Origin: Gilliamella sp. Choc5-1
GTDB lineage: Bacteria > Pseudomonadota > Gammaproteobacteria > Enterobacterales > Orbaceae
DNA: 64,000 nt
Assembly: GCF_001690595.1 (NCBI RefSeq)
Contig: NZ_LZHH01000111.1
Coordinates: forward strand, 1-64,000
Direction: 5' to 3'
Each line of letters starts with the position of its first letter. The stretch's first letter is position 1. Under the pieces are notes generated by a model. The model ran no database searches. It was not told where the DNA came from and was given only the letters and a program-made list of their open reading frames with translations. This document shows, piece after piece, positions 1 to 13,157 of this stretch. A program made the position numbers and the translations under genes.

Positions 1-2
1 AA

Positions 3-452
3 GTTAAGCAACGTTGGAACTATTTATGTGTTTTAGTGAACTTATCCGATAGGCAGATTGTCGGTTACCATGTTGGTCAACATAAAACAGCAGAGCTTGT
101 TATGTCGGCATTAAGCCAAATTAAACTGCCATTATCGAAATTAGATTTATTTCATTCAGACCGAGGTAAAGAGTTTGATAATCGGTTATTAGCGGATTGT
201 TTTAAGACATTTAATATCACGCATTCATTAAGCAAGAAAGGATGTCCTTATGACAATGCGGTAGCGGAAGCGACATTTAAAACAATTAAAACGGAATTTG
301 TAAAAGGCCAACGTTTTAACTCAACGGCTGAGTTACAACGCGCTTTTTCGGCTTATGCTTATTGGTATAATCATAAACGATTACATTCTTCGTTAGGCTA
401 CTTGCCTCCCGTTGAATTTAAAAAACACTTACCCCTTAATTTTTTTGTTTGA
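3..452 (+). CDS. IS3-family transposase (OrfB), 3' part only
   Basis: This is the C-terminal part of a DDE transposase that cuts and joins the ends of an IS3-family insertion sequence. The frame is open to the left edge; an internal GTG at 36 is not a believable start because the upstream residues (W-N-Y-L-C-V-L-V-N) continue the usual integrase-core strand. The second catalytic Asp lies in HSDRGKEF and the catalytic Glu in NAVAEATFKTIKTE, followed by the typical WYNHKRLHSSLGYLPP tail. The first Asp and OrfA are outside the window. The element inserted next to guaB in convergent orientation. Whether it is complete cannot be seen. Confidence 0.9.
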   Translation, partial: VKQRWNYLCVLVNLSDRQIVGYHVGQHKTAELVMSALSQIKLPLSKLDLFHSDRGKEFDNRLLADCFKTFNITHSLSKKGCPYDNAVAEATFKTIKTEFVKGQRFNSTAELQRAFSAYAYWYNHKRLHSSLGYLPPVEFKKHLPLNFFV

Positions 453-470
453 AAATGTGTTGCCATTCCA
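451..470. mobile_element. Probable right terminal inverted repeat of the IS3-family element
   Basis: Right after the transposase stop comes a short non-AT-only stretch ending in CCATTCCA, before the sequence turns purely AT-rich. IS3-family elements usually end in CA at this place, a few bases past orfB. The left end is outside the window, so the repeat cannot be paired and the exact boundary is inference. Confidence 0.4.
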
Positions 471-533
471 TATTTATTTTTTAGTAAAAACCAAATCAAA
501 ATCTAATAAAAAATACTAAATAAAATACAAAAT

Positions 534-558
534 AAAAAGAGGGTTCCCCCCTCTTTTT
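534..558. terminator. Bidirectional terminator between guaB and the IS
   Basis: A 10-bp stem (AAAAAGAGGG at 534-543 pairing with 549-558, 5-nt loop) has A-runs on one side and T-runs on the other, so it can stop transcription from guaB on the minus strand and from the transposase on the plus strand. Confidence 0.8.
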
Positions 559-2076
<1,518 letters not shown>

Positions 2077-2109
2077 CTATCTGCTTTTAATTTAAAAAAC
2101 TAGTAAAAT

Positions 2110-2137
2110 TTTATTTTCTATTAAAATAGAAAATAAA
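2110..2137. repeat. 13-bp perfect inverted repeat upstream of guaB
   Basis: TTTATTTTCTATT is followed after two bases by its exact reverse complement, about 85 bp upstream of the guaB start. It could be an operator or simply a cruciform-prone AT palindrome. It does not match the PurR consensus. Confidence 0.5.
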
Positions 2138-2179
2138 TAAAAATGAATGAGTTCAAAATGTGTGAAGATATAGGAAAAA

Positions 2180-2211
2180 TACCTCATCAGTAAGATAAAC
2201 CTGATGAGGTA
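2180..2211 (-). terminator. Terminator of the gluconate permease gene
   Basis: An 11-bp perfect stem (TACCTCATCAG / CTGATGAGGTA) with a 10-nt loop lies just after the permease stop. Read on the minus strand it is followed by a short T-run, fitting a rho-independent terminator. Confidence 0.75.
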
Positions 2212-2230
2212 AAATAGACATGAAGCTTGA

Positions 2231-3553
2231 TTAAATAAACATATTAATCACTAAGCAACCTGCTAACCCACAAACAGAGATTATTGTTTCTAACAATGAC
2301 CATGATTTCATTGTTTCAGTAATGCTTAAATTGAAATACTCTTTAAATAACCAAAATCCTGGATCATTAACGTGTGAAAACACAACGCTACCTGCACCCG
2401 TTGCAATAACCATCAGCTCAGGACTTACCCCTGTTGAAGCAATTAGAGGAAACACAATGCCACCAGCTGTCAACGCGGCAACGGTGGCAGAACCAAGCGC
2501 TAATCGAAGCAGTGCAGCAATTAACCAAGCCATAACAATGGGTGAAACACTTGACGAATGCATCAGCTCTTCAATGTAAACTTTAACACCACTATCAACA
2601 AGCACTTGCTTGAAAGCACCGCCGCCACCAATAATTAATAACATCATTGCGATGATTTTGATTGAGTTAGCAAGCGTTTCATTAATTTGGGCCATTGAAC
2701 GCCCACGGAAAATACCAAAAGTAAATACGGCAACTAAAACTGAAATTAATGTTGCAATGACAGGATCACCAAAAAATTCAACATAAGGTAATACTGCATG
2801 GCCTTTAGCTAACGTCATTTCACAAACAGCACGAATTGACATTAAGATCACAGGAATCAATGCAGTAAATATGCTAATACCAAAACTTGGCATTTGATCA
2901 TCAGTGAATTTTTTAGAATTGTATAAACCTTCTTCAATTGGATGATTAATTGCACGAATAAATGGTAATCCTGCTAATACAGGCCCTGCTAAAATTACCG
3001 TTGGGATAGCAATAATAGTGCCATAAAGCAAAGTTCGTCCCATATCTGCTTTAAAAATTTCAGCAATCGCAGTTGGCCCAGGATGCGGAGGTAAAAAACC
3101 ATGCGTAACAGATAATGCAGCAGCCATTGGAATGCCGACATACAAAGGAGATATTCGTAATGTTGCAGCGATGGTTAACACTAATGGTAATAATAAAACA
3201 AAACCAACTTCATAAAAAAGAGCAAAACCAACAATAAAACCTGTAAGCGTCACAGCCCATTGGATTTTTTTATCACCAAATGTTTCAATAAGTGTTGTTG
3301 CAATACGTTGTGCACCACCACAATCGGCTAGTAGTTTTCCTAACATTGCCCCAAAGCCCATAATTAAGGCTAAACTACCCAGTGTACCACCAACTCCATT
3401 TTTAATTGATTTTACAACATCCATAATTGGCATTCCTTCCATAACACCAACACTTAGTGCAACTAGGATGAGAGCAATAAATCCATTAACTCGAAGTGGT
3501 AACATTAAAATAAGTAGCAGAGCTACGCCTATAGCAATTATAATCAATGGCAT
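2231..3553 (-). CDS. gntT: Gluconate/H+ symporter, GntP family (GntT-like)
   Basis: This inner-membrane permease takes up gluconate or a related sugar acid with protons. It follows E. coli GntT from end to end, with the family blocks GSLALIMGFGAMLGKLLADCGG, HGFLPPHPGPTAIA, IIGGGGAFKQVLVDSG and FSHVNDPGFWLFKEYFNL, and many hydrophobic segments. The start chosen here (product beginning MPLIIIAIGV, 440 residues) follows an AGAGGA ribosome site and matches family length. A longer reading to 3643 would run through the -10 box and operator and is rejected. No gntK or gntR lies next to it, so the gene stands alone. The exact substrate within the GntP family (gluconate, idonate, fructuronate) is less sure. 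Confidence 0.9.
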   Translation of the reverse strand: MPLIIIAIGVALLLILMLPLRVNGFIALILVALSVGVMEGMPIMDVVKSIKNGVGGTLGSLALIMGFGAMLGKLLADCGGAQRIATTLIETFGDKKIQWAVTLTGFIVGFALFYEVGFVLLLPLVLTIAATLRISPLYVGIPMAAALSVTHGFLPPHPGPTAIAEIFKADMGRTLLYGTIIAIPTVILAGPVLAGLPFIRAINHPIEEGLYNSKKFTDDQMPSFGISIFTALIPVILMSIRAVCEMTLAKGHAVLPYVEFFGDPVIATLISVLVAVFTFGIFRGRSMAQINETLANSIKIIAMMLLIIGGGGAFKQVLVDSGVKVYIEELMHSSSVSPIVMAWLIAALLRLALGSATVAALTAGGIVFPLIASTGVSPELMVIATGAGSVVFSHVNDPGFWLFKEYFNLSITETMKSWSLLETIISVCGLAGCLVINMFI

Positions 3554-3581
3554 GAATAAATAGTCCTCTAAATAAAAATCC

Positions 3582-3608
3582 GTGTTATCGGTAACATGCC
3601 GAATTATA
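3582..3608 (-). promoter_or_regulatory. GntR-type operator and -10 box of the gluconate permease
   Basis: On the minus strand a TATAAT box (3603-3608) is followed directly by the near-palindrome ATGTTACCGATAACA (3583-3597). This closely resembles the operator bound by the gluconate repressor GntR in enterobacteria. Its place over the likely transcription start, about 30 bp before the ATG, fits repression released by gluconate. The regulator gene itself is not in this window. Confidence 0.7.
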
Positions 3609-3676
3609 GAGAATTTTAAAAAAAATAGTGAATAAAATCTCAAAATTGAGAATTAGATCACATTTTTAAACATTTC

Positions 3677-4375
3677 TTATTTTTTTGCCATTAGTATATA
3701 ATTTACATCAACATTTGAACTTAATTTAAATTGATTTTTAAATAAGTGATATTCCATACCAATAATATCTTTCACATTCAGCTTGGCTTGTTCAACAAAT
3801 GTCATTAATTCTGATGGACGAATAAAACGGTTAAAATCGTGTGTACCTTTAGGCACTAAGCGAGCAATATATTCTGCCCCATAAATTAATAATAATTTGG
3901 CTTTATGATTGCGATTAATGGTTGATAAAAACAATTTTCCATTAGGTTTAAGTAATGCTGAGCAAGCTTGAATGACTGAAAACGGATCTGGCACATGTTC
4001 TAGTAATTCCATACAGGTAATTACATCATAATGCTCTGGGTGTTGCTGTGCATGTTCTTCAACTGTTTGCTTTTGATAATTAATTGTAAGATCATTTTGC
4101 TCAGCATGCATTTTAGCAACCGCAAGCGACTCATCAGCAAGATCGATAGCAGTAACATTTGCCCCTAATTTAGCTAGGCTTTCAGACAAAATTCCCCCAC
4201 CACATCCCACATCTAATACGGTTTGATTAGTTAACGAACCGCATTTTTGTTGTATGTAATCCATCCGCAATGGATTGATTATATGCAGTGGTTTACATTT
4301 GCCATTAGGATTCCACCAATCAGCAGCAAGTTGTGAAAATTTGTTAATTTCGTTTTGGTCGATGTTTTGCGACAT
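3677..4375 (-). CDS. ubiG: Ubiquinone biosynthesis O-methyltransferase
   Basis: UbiG performs both O-methylation steps of ubiquinone synthesis, using S-adenosylmethionine. It is a class I methyltransferase: motif I is VLDVGCGGG (about residues 54-62), with ITCMELLEHVPDP as the post-motif signature and the N-terminal block NKFSQLAADWWNPNG typical of UbiG. The length of 232 residues is close to the 240 of E. coli. An AAAGAG ribosome site precedes the ATG. The gene is divergent from the symporter gene across a 478-bp intergenic region. Confidence 0.95.
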   Translation of the reverse strand: MSQNIDQNEINKFSQLAADWWNPNGKCKPLHIINPLRMDYIQQKCGSLTNQTVLDVGCGGGILSESLAKLGANVTAIDLADESLAVAKMHAEQNDLTINYQKQTVEEHAQQHPEHYDVITCMELLEHVPDPFSVIQACSALLKPNGKLFLSTINRNHKAKLLLIYGAEYIARLVPKGTHDFNRFIRPSELMTFVEQAKLNVKDIIGMEYHLFKNQFKLSSNVDVNYILMAKK

Positions 4376-4683
4376 AGTGACTCTTTAATATCAGTAAAAT
4401 CTAAAATTAACTATATGCTATGTGCTTGTGATTATCAATAAATCAGCCTAATTAATCTTGTTTATTTAAATGCTAGTACGTTTATTATTTTTTATTACCC
4501 ATTTTTCCCTTGCCTACCACTATTATTAATGATGCAACATAAGCTCATGACGACACTAATAAAAAATAGGTTCGTTAAAATAACAACCGCTTTTTACATT
4601 GCTTCCTTTTTTAGTTGTATTTTTGATGTATTAAAGATGTTTAATATGGCATAACAATTAGCTAATCCCCTTAAAAATAAATA

Positions 4684-4699
4684 TGATACATTTGTATCA
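4684..4699. promoter_or_regulatory. Palindrome in the ubiG/symporter intergenic region
   Basis: TGATACA-TT-TGTATCA is a perfect 7-bp inverted repeat about 155 bp upstream of the symporter ATG. It is the only clear symmetric element in this otherwise featureless AT-rich stretch of about 480 bp (4376-4853). It may be an operator for the transporter gene; no known regulator is assigned. Confidence 0.4.
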
Positions 4700-4853
4700 C
4701 TACCCGCTAAATTTTTATACAGATATAACGAATAACATGCATAATGTCTTGTTTATAGATGTGTTTCATGGCATGATTAAAAATTCACTTATAAAAGAAA
4801 CACTTTTTTCACAACGCAAATTAAACTAATTGAGATTAAAGGAAACAATATTA

Positions 4854-6215
4854 ATGAGTACGGGTACTATGAAAAAAAGTCACTCACAGTGGAGTTCGCG
4901 CATGGGATTTATGCTAGCTGCGGCGGGTTCTGCTGTTGGGTTAGGTAATATTTGGAAATTCCCCTATATGGCTGGTGAAATGGGTGGCTCTGCGTTTGTG
5001 CTTACCTATTTATTATTTATGTTTGTTATTGGCTTGCCAATTTTAGTTTTAGAATGGTTAATTGGGCGTCGAGGGCAAAAAAATCCAATTCATACTATGG
5101 AAGATGTCGCTGTTTCAGAAGGTCGTTCTAAATCATGGCGCTGGATTGGTATTATTGGTGTAGTAGGTTCTTTTTTAATTCTATCATTTTATAGTGTTAT
5201 CGGGGGATGGGCGACCGATTACATTGTTTTAGCTGCTCAAGGTTCTTTCGAAGGTGCTAATGGCGAAGCTACTGGTCAACTTTTTACCCATTTCCTTGGT
5301 AATGTTAACAGTCTACTAACTTGGCACACCGTATTTATGTTTGCTACAGCATTTATTGTTGCTCTTGGTGTTGGTGCTGGTTTGGAACGCGGTTGCAAAT
5401 TGATGATGCCTGGGCTAGGTGTACTATTACTTGTTTTAGTTGGTTATGCTGCTTATGTTAGCGGTCCATCTTTTTATGATGCTTTTAAATTCTTGTTCAC
5501 CCCTAATTGGTCTGCAATTAACGGTACAGCAGTATTGGCGGCATTGGGACATGCATTCTTTAGTCTATCTTTAGGTATGGGAATTATGATGGCATATGGT
5601 TCTTATCTGGGTTCAGATGTGAACTTACTATCAACTGCACGTACTGTAGTTATTTTAGATGTAATTGTAGCTATGCTATCTGGTATGGCGATTTTCCCAC
5701 TGGTATTTGCTAACGGTTTACAACCTGGTGAAGGCCCAGGACTTATTTTTGTCACCTTACCGATTGCTTTTGGTAATATGGCTGGCGGCACTGTTTTAGG
5801 TGTTTTATTCTTTATTTTCCTTACTTTTGCTGCATTAACTTCTTCTATTTCATTACTTGAACCAACAGTTGAATTGTTAGAAGAAAAAACACCATTGGGT
5901 AGAAAATCAGCAACAATTTTAAGTAGTTTAATTATTTGGGCATTAGGTATCGCATGTATTTTATCATTTAATGAATGGGCTGAAGTGAAACTATTTGGTA
6001 AAAATATATTTGATTTGCTTGATTACTTAACTAGTAAAATAATGTTACCTGTTACAGGTTTAGGCACAGTGATATTTGGTGCTTGGATGATGAACCAAAA
6101 ACGCATCCGAGAAGAATTAAATTTAAATAATTTCTGGTTTAGCATTTGGACTGTTTTATCACGATTCGTTATTCCAGCTGCTGTTATTTTAATTCTTGTT
6201 TATGGATTTATGTAA
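4854..6215 (+). CDS. Sodium-dependent transporter, NSS/SNF family
   Basis: This is a Na+-coupled symporter of the neurotransmitter:sodium symporter family (LeuT/TnaT type), which in bacteria usually imports amino acids. The signature SRMGFMLAAAGSAVGLGNIWKFPYMAGEMGG, covering TM1 with its unwound Na+/substrate site, lies at the N-terminus, followed by about a dozen hydrophobic segments. The ATG at 4854 is chosen because an AAAGGAAA ribosome site sits 8-16 bases before it; an upstream TTG lacks such a site. The product has 453 residues, typical for bacterial members. The substrate cannot be read from sequence. Confidence 0.88.
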   Translation: MSTGTMKKSHSQWSSRMGFMLAAAGSAVGLGNIWKFPYMAGEMGGSAFVLTYLLFMFVIGLPILVLEWLIGRRGQKNPIHTMEDVAVSEGRSKSWRWIGIIGVVGSFLILSFYSVIGGWATDYIVLAAQGSFEGANGEATGQLFTHFLGNVNSLLTWHTVFMFATAFIVALGVGAGLERGCKLMMPGLGVLLLVLVGYAAYVSGPSFYDAFKFLFTPNWSAINGTAVLAALGHAFFSLSLGMGIMMAYGSYLGSDVNLLSTARTVVILDVIVAMLSGMAIFPLVFANGLQPGEGPGLIFVTLPIAFGNMAGGTVLGVLFFIFLTFAALTSSISLLEPTVELLEEKTPLGRKSATILSSLIIWALGIACILSFNEWAEVKLFGKNIFDLLDYLTSKIMLPVTGLGTVIFGAWMMNQKRIREELNLNNFWFSIWTVLSRFVIPAAVILILVYGFM

Positions 6216-6244
6216 TTTTTATTAATTTAAAATAACCTTTAATT

Positions 6245-6277
6245 AAAAAGCCTTAATCCCTTCAAGGCTTTTTTTTT
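6245..6277 (+). terminator. Terminator of the NSS transporter gene
   Basis: A 10-bp stem (AAAAAGCCTT / AAGGCTTTTT) with a 9-nt loop is followed by a T-run, 30 bp after the stop. Confidence 0.85.
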
Positions 6278-6337
6278 GCTCTCTTTTTGCATTTTTAACA
6301 AAAAATAACCAAAAATGAATAAATGTCTTAACCCCTA

Positions 6338-6364
6338 TTGAAATCTGGTTTTTTACTCCCATAT
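6338..6364 (+). promoter_or_regulatory. Heat-shock (sigma-32-like) promoter of htpG
   Basis: TTGAAA (6338-6343) and TCCCATAT (6357-6364) are separated by 13 bp. This resembles the sigma-32 consensus CTTGAAA / CCCCATNT. It lies about 160 bp upstream of htpG, a classic sigma-32 target in E. coli. No better sigma-70 promoter is obvious in between. Confidence 0.6.
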
Positions 6365-6526
6365 AGCAATACATCAATAAATCAAACCATTATGTTAATT
6401 TTATTCGGTTAATCTAACTGGCAATGCGCTATTAAACTGAGCAAAATGATAAAAGTTAGTTAATAACAAATCATTTTCGCCATTAGAATTAATTGAAATG
6501 ACTAAATATAATAGAGGAACTAGTCA

Positions 6527-8401
6527 ATGAGTAAGCAAGGCACTGAAACTCGTGGATTTCAATCCGAAGTTAAACAAATTCTACATTTAATGATTCACTC
6601 TTTATACTCAAATAAAGAGATTTTTTTAAGGGAACTTATTTCAAACGCATCTGACGCCGCTGACAAACTTCGCTTTAAAGCGTTAGAAAACCCAGATTTA
6701 TACGCGGGTGATGGCGAACTTGGTGTGCGCATTTCAACTAATAAAGAAGCAGGTACCCTAACCATTGCTGATAATGGCATTGGTATGACGCGTGATGAAG
6801 TAATTGAAAACCTAGGTACCATTGCTAAATCAGGTACCAAAGCATTTTTAGAGTCCATTGGTAGCGATCAAGCCAAAGATAGCCAATTAATTGGCCAGTT
6901 TGGTGTAGGTTTTTATTCTGCTTTTATCGTTGCCGATAAAGTCACTGTTAGAACGCGCGCAGCCACCGCAAAAGCTGACGAAGCAGTTATGTGGGAGTCA
7001 ACAGGGGAAGGTGAATATACTATATCTGATGATAATAAAGAAACTCGTGGTACTGAAATCACTTTACACTTAAAAGAAGATGAAAAAGAATTTTTAGATG
7101 ATTGGCGTTTACGTTCTGTAATTAGTAAATATTCTGACCATATTTCGCTCCCTGTTGAAGTACAAACCACTGACGAAGAAAGCAAAGAAGTCAAATGGGA
7201 AAAAGTCAACAAAGCCCAAGCACTTTGGACACGCAGTAAATCAGAAGTGACTGACGAGGAATATAAAGAGTTTTATAAACATCTGTCACACGACTTTGCC
7301 GATCCATTAAGTTGGAGCCATAACCGAGTTGAAGGTAAACAAGAGTACACAAGTTTACTTTATATCCCATCAAAAGCACCTTGGGATTTGTGGAATCGTG
7401 ATAATAAACATGGTTTAAAACTTTACGTGCAACGTGTGTTTATTATGGATGATGCTGAACAATTTATGCCTAACTATTTACGTTTTGTAAAAGGCTTGAT
7501 TGATTCAAACGATCTACCATTAAATGTATCGCGCGAAATTTTACAAGATAATAAAGTCACCCAAAGCTTACGAAATGCATGCACTAAACGTGTGTTACAA
7601 ATGCTAGAAAAACTAGCTAAAGACAACAAAGAACAATATCAACAGTTCTGGAGTGAGTTTGGTTTAGTGTTAAAAGAAGGAACGGGTGAAGATTTTACAA
7701 ACCGTGAAGCGATTGCTAAATTACTTCGTTTTGCCTCAACCCACACTGATAGCGATGCACAAACAGTATCACTAGAAGATTACATTAGCCGTATGCAAGA
7801 TGGTCAAGAAAAGATCTACTATATTACTGCTGATAGCTATGGTGCGGCAAAAAATAGTCCTCATCTTGAGCTATTCCGTAAAAAAGGTATTGAAGTATTG
7901 TTATTGTCCGATCGTATTGATGAATGGATGATGAGCAATTTAACCGAATTTGATGGTAAGCAATTCCAATCAATCAGCAAATCAGATGAATCTATTGAAA
8001 AACTTGCTGATCAAGATACTGAAGAGCAAAAGCAAGTTGAAAAAGAACTTGAACCATTTATTGAACGTGTTAAAACCGCATTAGGCGATAAAGTGAAAGA
8101 AGTCAAATTAACGCATCGATTAACTGATACACCAGCAATTGTTACCACTGCTGCCGACGAAATGAGCACACAAATGGCTAAACTATTTGCTGCTGCAGGT
8201 CAAAAAGCGCCTGAAATCAAATATACATTTGAAATCAATCCAGATCATAAATTGGTTAAACGTATTGCCGATACACAAGATGAAAGCGCATTTAACGATT
8301 GGGTTGAACTATTGCTTGATCAAGCTTTACTTGCCGAAAAAGGCTCATTAAGCGACCCAAGCAAATTTATTCAAACCATGAATAAATTATTAACACAATA
8401 A
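6527..8401 (+). CDS. htpG: Chaperone HtpG (bacterial Hsp90)
   Basis: HtpG is the cytosolic ATP-dependent Hsp90 chaperone that helps fold client proteins under stress. The N-terminal GHKL ATPase domain shows [21 protein letters not shown], the ATP-lid motif DNGIGM and [11 protein letters not shown]. Middle and C-terminal dimerisation domains follow, ending in [15 protein letters not shown]. The 624 residues equal the E. coli protein and the sequence is colinear throughout. A GAGGAA ribosome site precedes the ATG. It stands as a single-gene unit between a heat-shock-like promoter and a strong terminator. Confidence 0.98.
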   Translation: MSKQGTETRGFQSEVKQILHLMIHSLYSNKEIFLRELISNASDAADKLRFKALENPDLYAGDGELGVRISTNKEAGTLTIADNGIGMTRDEVIENLGTIAKSGTKAFLESIGSDQAKDSQLIGQFGVGFYSAFIVADKVTVRTRAATAKADEAVMWESTGEGEYTISDDNKETRGTEITLHLKEDEKEFLDDWRLRSVISKYSDHISLPVEVQTTDEESKEVKWEKVNKAQALWTRSKSEVTDEEYKEFYKHLSHDFADPLSWSHNRVEGKQEYTSLLYIPSKAPWDLWNRDNKHGLKLYVQRVFIMDDAEQFMPNYLRFVKGLIDSNDLPLNVSREILQDNKVTQSLRNACTKRVLQMLEKLAKDNKEQYQQFWSEFGLVLKEGTGEDFTNREAIAKLLRFASTHTDSDAQTVSLEDYISRMQDGQEKIYYITADSYGAAKNSPHLELFRKKGIEVLLLSDRIDEWMMSNLTEFDGKQFQSISKSDESIEKLADQDTEEQKQVEKELEPFIERVKTALGDKVKEVKLTHRLTDTPAIVTTAADEMSTQMAKLFAAAGQKAPEIKYTFEINPDHKLVKRIADTQDESAFNDWVELLLDQALLAEKGSLSDPSKFIQTMNKLLTQ

Positions 8402-8420
8402 TAAAATAATAGACTAAGCA

Positions 8421-8453
8421 GCCTCGATACATTAACCCTATCGGGGCTTTTTT
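8421..8453 (+). terminator. Terminator of htpG
   Basis: The stem GCCTCGATA / TATCGGGGC (9 bp with one G-U pair) with a 9-nt loop is followed by TTTTTT, 20 bp after the htpG stop. Confidence 0.85.
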
Positions 8454-8484
8454 ATAGTAAAAGAAAAGCAATATTTTTTTAAAA

Positions 8485-8500
8485 TATGATATTTATCACA
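8485..8500. promoter_or_regulatory. CRP-like site upstream of the antiterminator gene
   Basis: TATGA-N6-TCACA differs by one base from the symmetric CRP consensus TGTGA-N6-TCACA. It lies about 75-90 bp upstream of the antiterminator ATG, so catabolite control of the regulator gene is plausible. Confidence 0.55.
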
Positions 8501-8529
8501 TTTCTTTATATTTTTGCTTCCGATTTTTT

Positions 8530-8556
8530 TATGTCTATTCATAATAAATAGACATA
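8530..8556 (+). repeat. 10-bp inverted repeat just before the antiterminator ATG
   Basis: TATGTCTATT and its exact reverse complement AATAGACATA are separated by 7 nt and end 18 nt before the ATG. No Shine-Dalgarno-like sequence is seen between hairpin and ATG. The element could be an operator, or an mRNA hairpin shaping translation of the regulator. Confidence 0.5.
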
Positions 8557-8565
8557 TATAATTAA

Positions 8566-9420
<855 letters not shown>

Positions 9421-9436
9421 TGTGATATAACTCACA
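9421..9436. promoter_or_regulatory. Perfect CRP-binding site upstream of the PTS operon
   Basis: TGTGA-TATAAC-TCACA is a full match to the symmetric CRP consensus. It starts on the base after the antiterminator stop and lies about 70-90 bp upstream of the RAT. It indicates a separate cAMP-CRP-dependent promoter for the permease/glucosidase operon. Confidence 0.8.
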
Positions 9437-9507
9437 TTTTAATCATTATATTTAAATAAACTATATCCATTATTCTTAAATCATGCTAATTTTATTAAAT
9501 CATTTTT

Positions 9508-9552
9508 GGATTGTTATTGCATAGAAAAGCAGTTAGCTATGCGAGCAAAACC
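9508..9552 (+). promoter_or_regulatory. Ribonucleic antiterminator (RAT) 1, with extended stem
   Basis: GGATTGTTATTGC opens and GCGAGCAAAACC closes the element, matching both conserved halves of BglG/LicT RAT sites. Typical RATs are about 30 nt; here the middle is enlarged to about 45 nt and holds an extra GCATAG/CTATGC stem. The last bases (AACC) are shared with the following terminator, so the two structures exclude each other. Confidence 0.85.
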
Positions 9553-9589
9553 TAAATTCCTTAAATTAAAGGGATTTAGGTTTTTTTTT
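9549..9589 (+). terminator. Conditional terminator in the PTS operon leader
   Basis: AACCTAAAT pairs with ATTTAGGTT and is followed by nine Ts, upstream of the permease ATG. It overlaps the RAT, as expected for BglG/LicT-controlled leaders. Confidence 0.88.
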
Positions 9590-9605
9590 GCCTTGAAAAG
9601 GATAA

Positions 9606-12887
<3,282 letters not shown>

Positions 12888-12895
12888 GATAATCT

Positions 12896-12933
12896 GGGAG
12901 GATTGACGCTGCTCATCTCCCCTATTATTTTTT
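12896..12933 (+). terminator. Probable terminator after the glucosidase gene
   Basis: GGGAG(g)AT pairs with ATCTCCC, followed by TATTATTTTTT. It is a modest stem with a bulge, 9 bp after the stop, and would separate the permease/glucosidase operon from the porin unit. Confidence 0.55.
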
Positions 12934-13048
12934 AATAAACATGTGACAAGGTAAATAGCTAATCGAATGGAGATATAAATTATTTAAATTAATCATATTA
13001 CTATAAAAAACACATATACATAAAAATAAAACAAAACTTTAAATTATT

Positions 13049-13079
13049 GGATTGTTACTGCTTTTTGGCAGGCAAAACC
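13049..13079 (+). promoter_or_regulatory. Ribonucleic antiterminator (RAT) 2
   Basis: GGATTGTTACTGC...GGCAGGCAAAACC (31 nt) is almost the canonical BglG/LicT RAT. It precedes a terminator in the leader of the porin gene, placing the porin and phosphatase genes under the same antiterminator as the PTS operon. Confidence 0.9.
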
Positions 13080-13128
13080 TAAATATTAATTAGAGAATTA
13101 TTCTCTGATTTAGTATTTAGGTTTTTTT
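13076..13128 (+). terminator. Conditional terminator in the porin leader
   Basis: AACCTAAATA pairs with TATTTAGGTT, enclosing a second small hairpin (AGAGAA/TTCTCT), and ends in seven Ts. Its 5' arm overlaps RAT 2, so antiterminator binding would prevent it from forming. Confidence 0.88.
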
Positions 13129-13157
13129 AATATAAAAAACAATTAGGAAAAGGAACA

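Noticed and set aside
4830-4853. TTG start of the NSS transporter 24 bases upstream of the chosen ATG
   Set aside because: The ribosome site AAAGGAAA lies downstream of this TTG and is correctly spaced only for the ATG at 4854.
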